The position numbers and the translations under genes were made by a program. From Desulfonispora thiosulfatigenes DSM 11270 (GTDB lineage Bacteria; Bacillota; Peptococcia; Peptococcales; Desulfonisporaceae), in assembly GCF_900176035.1 (NCBI RefSeq), contig NZ_FWWT01000015.1:35667-99666 (forward strand): a DNA stretch of 64,000 nucleotides. Direction: 5' to 3'. How positions within the stretch are numbered: the first letter of the stretch is position 1; every line of letters starts with the position of its first letter. Below, piece after piece: positions 1-8,714 of this stretch. Under the pieces are notes generated by a model, which was not told the origin of the DNA, searched no databases, and worked only from the letters and a program-made list of their open reading frames with translations.

Positions 1-75
1 CATCCTAAAGATTAGAATTATTTCCAATCTTCAGAATGTGCCTTTTTAAAATATTAATCTTTAAAAACATTATTT

Positions 76-105
76 AAAAGTAATTTTTCTAGAAGCATTA
101 CTTGT
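76..105 (-). terminator. weak terminator-like hairpin after the ORP-type operon
   Basis: A 7-bp stem (AAGTAAT/ATTACTT) lies downstream of the last minus-strand gene and is followed on that strand by a short T run. It is AT-rich and weak, so this is only a candidate. Confidence 0.3.
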
Positions 106-135
106 TAAAAGCATCTTTTTTTTGATCAATATTAC

Positions 136-474
136 TTAGTGATCACAAGCATTTTGACCTGTAACTAATTCTTTATTTAGGTATGCTAAAGCTATTTCTT
201 CAGGTGTACCACTAGGTGCTCCTACTACAACTTTAATTCCTCTTTCAGCTAATAATTCTTGAGCTTTTTTGCCCATTCCGCCAGCTAGAACTAAATCAAC
301 TCCTTGATCTTTAATCCAAACCGGTAATAAACCAGGTTCATGAGGTGGAGGCGTAATCATTTCCTTACCCTTAATTTGCTTAGTTTCTTCATTTACATCT
401 AACATAGCAAATTGCTCACAATGTCCAAAGTGCATGCATAAAAGTTCATTTGCAACTGGAATAGCTATTTTCAT
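136..474 (-). CDS. NifX/NifB-C-like (dinitrogenase FeMo-cofactor family) protein
   Basis: 112 aa, the size of a stand-alone NifX-like domain (COG1433). The N-terminal MKIAIPV strand, the early HFGHCEQF segment and the G-rich LAGGMGKKAQ loop are typical of this fold, which binds labile metal clusters; the Mo/Cu 'orange protein' ORP belongs here. Last gene of a four-gene minus-strand operon with two MinD/ferredoxin ATPases and another NifX-like protein, the layout of the orp clusters of anaerobes. A role in carrying or assembling a metal cluster is inferred. It is not evidence for nitrogen fixation: no nif structural genes are present. Confidence 0.85.
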   Translation of the reverse strand: MKIAIPVANELLCMHFGHCEQFAMLDVNEETKQIKGKEMITPPPHEPGLLPVWIKDQGVDLVLAGGMGKKAQELLAERGIKVVVGAPSGTPEEIALAYLNKELVTGQNACDH

Positions 475-494
475 TTAAAATTCCCCCAATAATA

Positions 495-1358
495 TTATTT
501 ATTTAGTAAATTTAAAGTTTCAGCAAATAATAACTTAATTTCAGAACTTATTTTAGCATCTGGAAAGCTAATTACAGGCTTTTTAGCTATTTGTGCTTTT
601 ACGACAGTTTCATCATAAGAAAGCTTAGTTAAAAAATTAAGATCATTATCTTTACAATACTTCATTATTTCATCAGACATTTCTTCATTTAAATCAAATT
701 TATTAATTACCACAGCAGCATTAACATGGAAATGTTTGGTTAAGCCTATTACTCTTTCTAGGTCATGCTTTCCTGATAAAGTAGGTTCTACTACAATTAG
801 TACCAAATCAGCACCTGTGATAGATGCAATAACAGGACACCCTATACCAGGAGAGCCATCAATAATTAATAAATCACGTTCATCTTTCCCGGCGATTTCT
901 CTAGCCTTTGCTCTAATTAAACTAACTAATTTACCAGAGTTATCCTCTGCAATGCCAAGCCTAGCATGAACCATTGGGGCATATTCTGTATCAGAAATAA
1001 ACCACTGACCAGATAAACTATCCTCTAATTTAATTGCCTTTTCAGGACAAATATAGGCACATGCCCCGCAACCTTCACATGCAAGGGAACTAATTTCAAT
1101 ATTTTCATTAATAGCATCAAATCTGCACACTTCCGGACATTTTCCACATTTTACACATAAATCATAATTAATAACAGCTTTTTTACCACCATAATAATCA
1201 TGTGATTCCAGGACATTAGGCTTTAAAACTAAATGTAAATCAGCTGCATCCACATCACAATCTACCATTACATGTTTTTTTGCAAGAGCTGCTAATGAAG
1301 AGGCTAAACTAGTTTTTCCAGTTCCACCTTTACCACTGATAACAACTAATTCCTTCAT
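495..1358 (-). CDS. MinD-superfamily P-loop ATPase with inserted 2[4Fe-4S] ferredoxin domain
   Basis: 287 aa. The deviant Walker A motif SGKGGTGKTS is near residue 8. Two four-cysteine clusters, CVKCGKCPEVC and CEGCGACAYIC, follow at about residues 68-105, then the rest of the MinD/Mrp domain with DGSPGIGCPV as the switch region. This is the ferredoxin-containing MinD family found beside NifX-like/ORP proteins in anaerobes, presumed to couple ATP to Fe-S or metal-cluster assembly. Its start overlaps the end of the preceding paralogue by 4 nt (translational coupling). The exact substrate is unknown. Confidence 0.88.
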   Translation of the reverse strand: MKELVVISGKGGTGKTSLASSLAALAKKHVMVDCDVDAADLHLVLKPNVLESHDYYGGKKAVINYDLCVKCGKCPEVCRFDAINENIEISSLACEGCGACAYICPEKAIKLEDSLSGQWFISDTEYAPMVHARLGIAEDNSGKLVSLIRAKAREIAGKDERDLLIIDGSPGIGCPVIASITGADLVLIVVEPTLSGKHDLERVIGLTKHFHVNAAVVINKFDLNEEMSDEIMKYCKDNDLNFLTKLSYDETVVKAQIAKKPVISFPDAKISSEIKLLFAETLNLLNK

Positions 1359-2200
1359 TTTCTCAGCTCCTTTTCAATACTAGCAATAGCCTTTTTAAAA
1401 TGCTCCTCAAATTCAGGCATCTCTTGTAAAATTAGTTTTCCTTTAGAATAATTCTGAGCAGCTTCTCTCTTATTAGGAAGCTCTAAAAAGATCGGAATAT
1501 TTTCTTCCTTACAATACTTTTGCACTTCCTGATCCCCAATATCAGCGCGATTAATAGCTACAGCCATCGGAATATCCATTGTTCTAACCATTCCCACTGC
1601 TAAACGCAAATCATTTAAACCAAAGGGGGTAGGTTCAGTAACTAATAGTACAAAATCTGTATCTTCTATAGCTGCAATTACCGGACAAGACGTACCAGGA
1701 GGAGCATCAATAATCGTAATTCCTTCTTTAGGAGCCTTGTTTTTTACTTCTTTGATTAAAGGTGGGCTCATAGCTTCGCCGATTCGTAGCTTTCCATGAA
1801 CTATTTTTATATTATCCTTTTGACCAATTTCCACAGTCCCGATTTCTCTTTGACCTTCACTAATTGCACCCGTAGGGCAAGCTAACATACATAATCCACA
1901 ACCATGACATAATTCTGGGAAAGTTAGCACCTTATCCTTAATATTTGTGATAGCACTAAACTGACATAAATCTCCGCAAAGTCCGCAATGAATACATTTG
2001 TCTAAATCAACTTCAGGAATAGTTAAATAAGTTTTATAGTTATCATTCCACTCTGGTTTAATAAATATGTGAGCATTAGGCTCTTCGACATCACAGTCCA
2101 GGAGAGTAACTTCGTTATTTTTACTAAGAAAGTATGCAAAGTTAGTAGCAATCGTTGTTTTTCCAGTACCGCCTTTACCACTTGCTAAAGCAATTTTCAT
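1355..2200 (-). CDS. MinD-superfamily P-loop ATPase with inserted 2[4Fe-4S] ferredoxin domain
   Basis: 281 aa paralogue of the next gene with the same plan: Walker A GKGGTGKTT near residue 8, clusters CIHCGLCGDLC and CHGCGLCMLAC at about residues 70-110, and DAPPGTSCPV in the switch region. The pair probably works as a heterodimer, as proposed for the paired MinD ATPases of orp clusters. It follows the 120-aa NifX-like gene by 12 nt with an AGGAGGT ribosome site, so the four genes form one transcript. Confidence 0.88.
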   Translation of the reverse strand: MKIALASGKGGTGKTTIATNFAYFLSKNNEVTLLDCDVEEPNAHIFIKPEWNDNYKTYLTIPEVDLDKCIHCGLCGDLCQFSAITNIKDKVLTFPELCHGCGLCMLACPTGAISEGQREIGTVEIGQKDNIKIVHGKLRIGEAMSPPLIKEVKNKAPKEGITIIDAPPGTSCPVIAAIEDTDFVLLVTEPTPFGLNDLRLAVGMVRTMDIPMAVAINRADIGDQEVQKYCKEENIPIFLELPNKREAAQNYSKGKLILQEMPEFEEHFKKAIASIEKELRK

Positions 2201-2212
2201 TATAATACCTCC

Positions 2213-2575
2213 TTAAGACCAGTGCCCTTCTTTATCTGGACCTTCAGCTTTAGTTAGCTTGTTATTTTTAAAATCTTCAACCAATGATTTTATTGTGCCA
2301 CCTTCTGCAAAATAAATATCAATATCAGCAGAGTTTAAAGTTGTATAGGCCTTAGGTCCAACATGACCTGTTATAATAGCGCCTGCTCCACTACCTGCAA
2401 TTGTTTTCCCAGCTTGAATGCCTGCTCCCTGAGGAAGATTTAGGTTTTGCGTATTATCAATTACTTCAAAAGTATCCTTCTCTAAATCATAAATCACAAA
2501 CTTTTCAGCACGTCCAAAACGTTTATCTAAATCAGCCTCTAAAGTAGTTCCGCTTGTACTAATAGCAATTTTCAT
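2213..2575 (-). CDS. NifX/ORP-like metal-cluster-binding protein
   Basis: 120 aa. It has the COG1433 fold with MKIAIST at the N-terminus, DKRFGRAEKF (usual position of the conserved F-G-R), and the ITGHVGPKA loop. First gene of the minus-strand operon, with an AGGAGGT site upstream of the ATG and a promoter about 60 bp upstream. It likely binds a metal cluster delivered by the two MinD/ferredoxin proteins; metal identity cannot be read from sequence. Confidence 0.87.
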   Translation of the reverse strand: MKIAISTSGTTLEADLDKRFGRAEKFVIYDLEKDTFEVIDNTQNLNLPQGAGIQAGKTIAGSGAGAIITGHVGPKAYTTLNSADIDIYFAEGGTIKSLVEDFKNNKLTKAEGPDKEGHWS

Positions 2576-2618
2576 CTCAAGTACCTCCTAAAATAGTGGT
2601 GAAAGTTATTATATTTAA

Positions 2619-2647
2619 ATATTATTCCTATTATGAGCATATGTCAA
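2619..2647 (-). promoter_or_regulatory. sigma-A-type promoter of the ORP/MinD operon
   Basis: Reading the minus strand there is a perfect -35 TTGACA (2647-2642), a 17-bp spacer and TAATAT (2624-2619), with a second TATAAT hexamer at 2613-2608. It lies just upstream of the first gene of the operon. Confidence 0.6.
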
Positions 2648-2682
2648 TTAAATTATAATCCCAAAATTTTATTTATTTATTT

Positions 2683-2710
2683 TTTACTTTAATTAAACTT
2701 ATGATATTAT
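2683..2710 (+). promoter_or_regulatory. candidate promoter of trmB
   Basis: TTTACT (2683-2688), a 16-bp spacer and TATTAT (2705-2710), about 100 bp upstream of trmB in the divergent intergenic region. The match is moderate in AT-rich DNA. Confidence 0.35.
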
Positions 2711-2813
2711 GTTAAATGAACTTAAGATAAAAAATGATTACCTTATATATAGAATAAAAATGATAGAGCAAAAATAATAACAGAGCATCAATAAGAGAAA
2801 GGCAGGAATAATA

Positions 2814-3458
2814 ATGGGTAGAATTAGAAAAAAGGTAGGTACTAAAGAAGAGCTACTAAGCTATAGTCCGCCAATTGCATTAAATCCAGAAACCAACAAA
2901 GGAAAATGGAGGGCTTATTTTGGTAATAGTAACCCAATTCATATTGAAATCGGCACAGGAAAAGGAACTTTCATCACTACTTTAGCTAGTCGTAATCCTG
3001 AAATTAATTATCTCGGATTTGAAAAAGTGGAAGAAGTCTTATTACTTGCAACTAAAAAGGCAATTAATTTAAACCTTAAAAACATGGGATTCATTTGGGG
3101 CGATGTAAGTGATATCTTAGAATATTTTGCACCTGAGGAAATAGACCGTTTATATATTAATTTTTGTGATCCTTGGCCGAAAAAAAGACATGAAAAAAGA
3201 AGATTAACCTATCGTGACTTCTTAGACTTTTATCAGCAAATTTTAAAGCCTGAAGGTGAGATTCATTATAAAACAGATAATGAAGGTTTATTTCAATCTT
3301 CTTTAAACGAATTTTGTCATCGCAAATGGAATTTAAAAAATATTTCTTTGAATTTATATAAAGATCTTCCAGAAGATAATGTAGCCACGGAGTATGAGAC
3401 TAAGTTCGTGGGTAAAGGATCGAGTATCTTTAGATTAGAAGCAAACATACCAGATTAA
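2814..3458 (+). CDS. trmB: tRNA (guanine-N7-)-methyltransferase
   Basis: 214 aa, normal length for TrmB, which makes m7G46 in tRNA using S-adenosylmethionine. The SAM loop IEIGTGKGTF lies at about residues 45-55, and the family signature NFCDPWPKKRHEKRRL at about residues 120-136. The C-terminal TEYETKF matches the substrate-binding T-x-Y-E motif. Starts at ATG 2814 after an AAAGGCAGG site. Monocistronic or weakly linked to the downstream TRAP gene. Confidence 0.95.
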   Translation: MGRIRKKVGTKEELLSYSPPIALNPETNKGKWRAYFGNSNPIHIEIGTGKGTFITTLASRNPEINYLGFEKVEEVLLLATKKAINLNLKNMGFIWGDVSDILEYFAPEEIDRLYINFCDPWPKKRHEKRRLTYRDFLDFYQQILKPEGEIHYKTDNEGLFQSSLNEFCHRKWNLKNISLNLYKDLPEDNVATEYETKFVGKGSSIFRLEANIPD

Positions 3459-3535
3459 GAATTTAATACATAGCTAAAATATGTTAGAAATAGTATAATG
3501 GCGAGGTGAAAATATTGGGAAAGGGTTCGTACTAA

Positions 3536-4576
3536 TTGAATAATCAAAAAAATATAATTTATATGGTTTTTTTATATCTAGCGGTTGTGGCAGTTATTAT
3601 TTATGTAAGTGGGTTAGATTTTCATAAGGTAGAAATACCTAATAGTAAGATAGCAATTGAGCTGGTTCATGCTAATGACCATGTTGATAATAATCCTCAT
3701 CATATAATCATGACTAAATTTATAGAATTATTAGAAAAGAATAAAAACATACAAATAGATAGAAATTCTCAACATCAAATTCATGATGAGCAACGAGTGA
3801 TGCAAAATGTCATGAGCAATGTATTCCAGGTGGGGATAATTTCGACGAATAGTGCAACTGTTTTTAGTCCTACTTTAGGAATTTTAGATTTACCCTATCT
3901 ATTTGAAGATGAAGAAGAATGTCGTCATGTACTGGAAGACTTAAAAGAGGAATTTACTACTCAAATGATTAATGAAAGTGGTGTTAGACCTCTTGGTTTT
4001 GCAGTTCAAGGTTTTCGTATAATTGCAAATAATGTAAAACCTATTAGAAAAATAGAAGATTTAAAGGGTCTTAAAATAAGGGTTCCAGTTAACCCTATTC
4101 AAGTAGCTACTTTTGAAGAATGGGAAGTAAATCCTGTTTCTATGGGTACGGGAGAGGCTTATATTGCCCTACAAAAAGGCCTAATTGATGGTTTAGAAAT
4201 GACCTATGCAGAACTAGTAGGACAAAACATTTACTCCATGCAAAAATACTATATGGAAATGAGATACAAATTAACTATTGATGTCATTGTGGTTCCAAAT
4301 CTGTGGTATGAAGGGTTGCCAAAGGATGTACAAGCAGATCTTCAGCATGCAGCGAGGGAAGCAACTTCATACAGTAATACTAAGTTTGAAATTTTAGAGC
4401 GTGAAGGCAAAAAAACTATCCAAAAAAACGGTGGGTTACTAGCTGAAGATTTATCATGTGAAACTAATTGTAGAAAAAGACTTCAGAAAACATGGTCACA
4501 GTATGATGGTCTAATCAAAAATCCAAATTTACTAGAAAAGGTACAAAGGTCGATTAAAGAATACCGGGAAAATTAA
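3536..4576 (+). CDS. TRAP transporter solute-binding protein, DctP type (orphan)
   Basis: 346 aa DctP-family extracytoplasmic substrate-binding protein with one N-terminal hydrophobic segment (about residues 8-26) that acts as uncleaved anchor or signal. Family hallmarks are the phrases LKGLKIRVP and AYIALQKGLIDGLEM, the latter in the position of the usual A-L-Q-x-G-x-x-D-G segment. A TTG start at 3536 is used, after an AAAGGG site. No DctQ or DctM membrane subunits lie nearby, so it either serves a permease encoded elsewhere or is a sensor-type receptor. The substrate cannot be predicted. Confidence 0.85.
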   Translation: MNNQKNIIYMVFLYLAVVAVIIYVSGLDFHKVEIPNSKIAIELVHANDHVDNNPHHIIMTKFIELLEKNKNIQIDRNSQHQIHDEQRVMQNVMSNVFQVGIISTNSATVFSPTLGILDLPYLFEDEEECRHVLEDLKEEFTTQMINESGVRPLGFAVQGFRIIANNVKPIRKIEDLKGLKIRVPVNPIQVATFEEWEVNPVSMGTGEAYIALQKGLIDGLEMTYAELVGQNIYSMQKYYMEMRYKLTIDVIVVPNLWYEGLPKDVQADLQHAAREATSYSNTKFEILEREGKKTIQKNGGLLAEDLSCETNCRKRLQKTWSQYDGLIKNPNLLEKVQRSIKEYREN

Positions 4577-4669
4577 CTTTCTTATTGGAAAATTTGTATA
4601 TGTTACTGAAAATAGGTTACATTATACAAAAGAGGGTAATTGGGTACTATGGCAAATGGAGGGAGTATT

Positions 4670-5911
4670 ATGGAAAAGGAACAAGAAGTAAATGAAAATA
4701 AACAAGAATTAAATGAAAATAAAAAAGAAGCACATGAAAAGCTACAAGGTAATTTGCTAATTGGTCAGGGTGGGGGTCCTACTTCTGTAATCAACGCAAG
4801 TCTTGCGGGTATTCTAAGTAAAGCAAAGCAAAATGAAGGCATCCATAATATTTTCGGGCTGCAAAATGGGCTAGAAGGTATTTTTGTTAAAGAATTATTT
4901 ACTTTATCTAAGGAAGACGATGAATTTATCGAAAAGCTGAAATATACACCAGGTGCTATTTTAGGTAGTTCTTCTTATAAAGTAGATGATCCAGACAAAG
5001 AAGCTGAACTTATAAAGTTCTTTAAAGATAATAATATCAAATATTTTATATACATAGGTGGTCAAGATAGCATGAAAAGTCTTGATCATATATCAAAAGT
5101 AGCAAAAAAATCCGAATATGATTTAAAAGTTATCGGTGTTCCAAAGGCCATAGATAATGATATTCCTATAACAGATCATTGTCCAGGCTATGCTAGTGCA
5201 GCTAGATTTATAGCTGAAAGTACCATTGGAGCAGGTAGAGATTTAGAGGCAACTAAAAGTTATGATGATGTTGCAATTATGGAAGTGATGGGAAGGAATT
5301 CAGGTTGGCTAGCAGCTGCTAGTTCATTAGGTAGAAAAACTGTAGATGATGCCCCGCATTTAATATATCTTCCAGAAAAAGAATTTAATGAAGAAAAGTT
5401 TTTACAAGATGTTAAAGAAATTTATGAAGAATTACAGTTTATTTTTATTGTTATTAGTGAAGGCATCAAGGATACAGAAGGAAAATTAATTGCTGATAAG
5501 GATCCTGAAGGACCAGCAAAATATTTAACTAAACTTCTTTATCAAGAAATGGGGCTAAAGGGTCGCGTTCATAAACTAGGTGCTATGCAAAGATCATTTG
5601 CTTTTAGCACATCACAAATAGATGTAGACGAAGCCTTCATGGTGGGTCAACAAGCAGTAACTGATTTAGAAAATGGTTGGTCAGATATAATGATTACTTT
5701 AGATAGAGCTAGCGGAAAAGATTATTATGTGGTTACTGGTAGAACTCATCTAGCTGAAGCAATCAAAGAAACAAAGAATATGCCTAAATACCTTATAAAC
5801 CCTGAAGGTAATTTTGTTACTTATGCATATTATCAGTATGCTTATCCTTTATTAGGTAAGGAGTTACCTAATTTAGCTAGATTAAGTGGTATCCCTGTTA
5901 TATTAACATAA
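4670..5911 (+). CDS. 6-phosphofructokinase, pyrophosphate-dependent type
   Basis: 413 aa from ATG 4670, chosen because GGAGGG sits 6 nt upstream. It phosphorylates fructose 6-phosphate. The phosphoryl-donor loop GQGGGPTSVINASL is near residue 34, IGGQDS near 129 and GVPKAIDND near 156. In ATP-PFKs the last two are usually GGDGS and PGTIDND; Asp in GGxDS and Lys in PKxIDND are the residues associated with PPi use. The first 27 residues are an Asn/Glu/Lys-rich imperfect repeat not normal for the family. Followed by a strong terminator, so probably a single-gene transcript. Confidence 0.9.
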   Translation: MEKEQEVNENKQELNENKKEAHEKLQGNLLIGQGGGPTSVINASLAGILSKAKQNEGIHNIFGLQNGLEGIFVKELFTLSKEDDEFIEKLKYTPGAILGSSSYKVDDPDKEAELIKFFKDNNIKYFIYIGGQDSMKSLDHISKVAKKSEYDLKVIGVPKAIDNDIPITDHCPGYASAARFIAESTIGAGRDLEATKSYDDVAIMEVMGRNSGWLAAASSLGRKTVDDAPHLIYLPEKEFNEEKFLQDVKEIYEELQFIFIVISEGIKDTEGKLIADKDPEGPAKYLTKLLYQEMGLKGRVHKLGAMQRSFAFSTSQIDVDEAFMVGQQAVTDLENGWSDIMITLDRASGKDYYVVTGRTHLAEAIKETKNMPKYLINPEGNFVTYAYYQYAYPLLGKELPNLARLSGIPVILT

Positions 5912-5930
5912 TAAATAATGTGTACTAGAT

Positions 5931-5967
5931 AACCCTATTGTGTATAATACGTAATAGGGTTATTTTT
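5931..5967 (+). terminator. intrinsic terminator after PFK
   Basis: AACCCTATT pairs with AATAGGGTT (9-bp stem, 13-nt loop) followed by ATTTTT. Confidence 0.85.
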
Positions 5968-6028
5968 GTGGACAAATATAGATGAAAATTCTAACAGATA
6001 ATTTTAAAGGAAAGTATGAGGAGAAATA

Positions 6029-7084
6029 ATGAAGGCTATCAAATATGTTATTTTATATTTACTAATTATTCAAATATTCTTAGGTGGATTGATACCCTTA
6101 AGCTGGGGTTATACTTATCGGATGGATTATGAATTAGTTAAAGATAATCTTTCTAATATTGATATTATTTTAGAAAAAATATCTACAAAGATAAAAAAAG
6201 AAAATATTCAGGAATACATAGTAGTTTTAGGAGATTCAGTTGGCTACAGTGGTCCATGTTCTGCTTATGATTCTATTGGAGCAAATCTTCAAAATATAGC
6301 ACAAGAAAACGGGAGGGATAATTTAGCCATATTTAATCTTTCCATGCCTGCTATGCAAACTGGAGATATCTATACGATGATCCTAAAATTAAAAGAACAC
6401 AATATCTCTACGGAAAATTTAATAGTTAATTTAATTTATGCAGGTTTTGTGAATAGAAATCCTGATCCACCAAGTGTATTTTGGCTCAAGGATGAATTAA
6501 AAAGATTAGATCAGGAAAGCTTTACATATGTTTTACCTAATTTAGAGGCAAATCAATATCGAGAAAATAAAAAAACGGAATTTAAAGCAAGTATTTTAAA
6601 TAAAATATCTTTATTTAAATATAAAGATTTTCTAAAGAAAAAAGCAGAGGATATTTATAAAAGAGAAACGCCACATGATCCAATGGGAGATGCTAGACCT
6701 TGGAACGAAAAGGAAGGATTAGCAGAGGCTTTACAAACTCCAGAATATTTACTAGGATTTGCTCCAGAACCTTTTGTAATGACACAGGAAAATCCACAAA
6801 TATATTTTATAGATAAAATAATCGAGCAACAAAAAGATAAAAATACCCTAATATATTTAGCCGGAACAAATGAAGTCCTAATGAACGAACAAGTAAATAC
6901 ATTAGGATATCAAAATAATTTAAAAAGTATCGATAATTATTTCCAGTATAAACCAATTAAACTTTTAAATCTACAGAATGAGATACCTGAAAAATATTTT
7001 ACAGATCACGTCCATTTAACTCAAGAAGGTTATCAAAAATTAGCAAGTATTTTATGGAGAAATTTTAACAAGAGGAGCTTATAA
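6029..7084 (+). CDS. SGNH-hydrolase-like secreted/anchored protein, MBOAT partner
   Basis: 351 aa with an N-terminal hydrophobic segment (about residues 6-27) and an extracytoplasmic domain. A GDS nucleophile motif (VVLGDSVGYSGP) is near residue 68 and a C-terminal DHVHLT block near residue 326 supplies the Asp-x-x-His pair; together they are the SGNH/GDSL esterase-transferase triad (AlgJ/AlgX/DltD-like). It ends 2 nt before the MBOAT gene, and such pairs transfer acyl, usually acetyl, groups onto exported polysaccharide or teichoic polymers. The acceptor here is unknown; the envelope cluster at 50-55 kb is one possibility. Confidence 0.8.
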   Translation: MKAIKYVILYLLIIQIFLGGLIPLSWGYTYRMDYELVKDNLSNIDIILEKISTKIKKENIQEYIVVLGDSVGYSGPCSAYDSIGANLQNIAQENGRDNLAIFNLSMPAMQTGDIYTMILKLKEHNISTENLIVNLIYAGFVNRNPDPPSVFWLKDELKRLDQESFTYVLPNLEANQYRENKKTEFKASILNKISLFKYKDFLKKKAEDIYKRETPHDPMGDARPWNEKEGLAEALQTPEYLLGFAPEPFVMTQENPQIYFIDKIIEQQKDKNTLIYLAGTNEVLMNEQVNTLGYQNNLKSIDNYFQYKPIKLLNLQNEIPEKYFTDHVHLTQEGYQKLASILWRNFNKRSL

Positions 7085-7086
7085 AA

Positions 7087-8514
7087 ATGTTATTTCATTC
7101 CTTTGAATTTATGATCTTTTTTGCCGTTACCTTATGTTTATATTATGCCTTTCCAGGAAAAAGAATTTATTTATTAGCACTAGCTAATCTTTTCTTTTAT
7201 AGTATAGCCGGAATAGGATATCTGGCTTTGTTTATCGGGATAACGAGTATAACTTATTTTTGTTCTCTAAAGTTACAAGGGAAATTTAAAAAGCTATATT
7301 TTCTTTTTGCGCTAATACTAAATATCAGTAATTTAGTATTTTTCAAGTATTCTTTATTTATTTTTACTAATATTGAGCGCTTCGTACCTTTTAATTTAAC
7401 TAGTGCTGAAGGGGTTTTAAGTCAAATTATTTTACCGATAGGTATTTCTTTTTATACTTTTCAAATAATTGCTTATATAGTGGATGTCTATCAAGGAAAG
7501 CTAGAACCTTGCAGGAATTGGCTAGACTTTTGGGTATTTACCTCCCTTTTTGCTAAATTAGTAGCAGGTCCTATTATGAGAGGAAAAGACTTACTCCCCC
7601 AAATTGAAACCATTAAAGAGATTACTTTTAAAAAAGAGTATTTCAAATTAGGAATTGCTTACTTTATGCTAGGATTAATAAAAAAGATTATCTTAGCTGA
7701 CCAAATAGCTCCTTATGTTGAACAATTTTATGCAAAAGGAGCAGCGATGACGGGGGCTGATTCTTGGCTAGCCACTTATTTATTTGGTTTTCAACTTTAT
7801 TTTGACTTTTCAGCTTATAGTGACATGGCTGTGGGGGTAGGGTATCTTTTAGGATTAAAACTTGCCATTAATTTCAAAACACCTTATTTAAGTGGAAGTG
7901 GCACGGAATTTTGGCGTAGATGGCATATTACCTTATCAAATTGGATTAGAGATTATGTTTATATTCCTCTAGGTGGTTCCCGTAAAGGGAAGAATAGGCA
8001 ATTAGCAAATATCCTGTTAGCTATGTTTATTTCAGGGCTATGGCATGGTGCTTCATGGTCGTTCATTTTATGGGGAGTATATCATGGTGTATTACAAGTA
8101 TTACATAAGATTTATCTAGATTTACGCAAAAAATTCAATTTAGATTGGCTAGCAGAAAAAAGGATTTATCATTTCGTTAGCATATTTGTCTTTTTTAATC
8201 TGGCATCCTTAGGCTGGGTACTTTTTGGTAGGACGGATATCAAAAGCGCCCTAGTAATAATTTCTAAAATGCTTTATTTTAATCCTCTATCTTTAGTACA
8301 AAATGGATTATTACCCTATGTAATCGTTGTTCTTGTTTTGTATGGATTACACATTATAGAGTATTTTATCTTTAAACATCTTGCACAAATATCCTTAATG
8401 TGGCATAAATATTTTCCTGCACCAATCAGAGGCTTAGCCTACACCTTATTAATTGTGGTGTTAGTAATGTCTTTAGGTACAGCCGAAAACAATTTTATTT
8501 ACTTTCAATTTTAG
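7087..8514 (+). CDS. MBOAT-family membrane O-acyltransferase (AlgI-like)
   Basis: 475 aa polytopic membrane protein of about 10-12 segments. It carries the MBOAT signatures TEFWRRWHITLSNWIRDYVY and, near residue 319, LWHGASWSFILWG with the invariant histidine. It presumably moves an acyl group from a cytoplasmic donor across the membrane for the upstream SGNH partner to place on an envelope glycan, as AlgI/AlgJ or DltB/DltD do. No dltA/dltC genes accompany it, so D-alanylation is less likely than acetylation. Followed by a terminator. Confidence 0.92.
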   Translation: MLFHSFEFMIFFAVTLCLYYAFPGKRIYLLALANLFFYSIAGIGYLALFIGITSITYFCSLKLQGKFKKLYFLFALILNISNLVFFKYSLFIFTNIERFVPFNLTSAEGVLSQIILPIGISFYTFQIIAYIVDVYQGKLEPCRNWLDFWVFTSLFAKLVAGPIMRGKDLLPQIETIKEITFKKEYFKLGIAYFMLGLIKKIILADQIAPYVEQFYAKGAAMTGADSWLATYLFGFQLYFDFSAYSDMAVGVGYLLGLKLAINFKTPYLSGSGTEFWRRWHITLSNWIRDYVYIPLGGSRKGKNRQLANILLAMFISGLWHGASWSFILWGVYHGVLQVLHKIYLDLRKKFNLDWLAEKRIYHFVSIFVFFNLASLGWVLFGRTDIKSALVIISKMLYFNPLSLVQNGLLPYVIVVLVLYGLHIIEYFIFKHLAQISLMWHKYFPAPIRGLAYTLLIVVLVMSLGTAENNFIYFQF

Positions 8515-8579
8515 AGAAATTTCATTTTACAATGAAACTGAAACTTCAACTGTGTGCTATATTTGTTATTTTGTAATGA

Positions 8580-8602
8580 GGGCCTTTAAGGGTCCTTTTT
8601 TT
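8580..8602 (+). terminator. intrinsic terminator after the MBOAT gene
   Basis: GGGCCT pairs with GGGTCC (two G-U pairs) around a short UUAA loop, followed by TTTTTTT. Confidence 0.7.
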
Positions 8603-8631
8603 ATTTCAATTTGTAAATATTAGAAATTATA

Positions 8632-8660
8632 TTGACCTAGCAGAAAGAAAGTGATATTAT
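8632..8660 (+). promoter_or_regulatory. sigma-A promoter of the histidine operon
   Basis: TTGACC (8632-8637), a 17-bp spacer and TATTAT (8655-8660). Transcription would begin about 45-50 nt before hisZ, too short a leader for a T-box, and no His-rich leader peptide is visible. Confidence 0.75.
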
Positions 8661-8714
8661 CATATTAACAAATTCATGCTTTAATGCGATAAAGCGATAA
8701 ACGGAGTTGATTAA

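Noticed and set aside
736..969. Plus-strand frame within the MinD/ferredoxin gene
   Set aside because: Shadow of a conserved minus-strand gene with no start signals.
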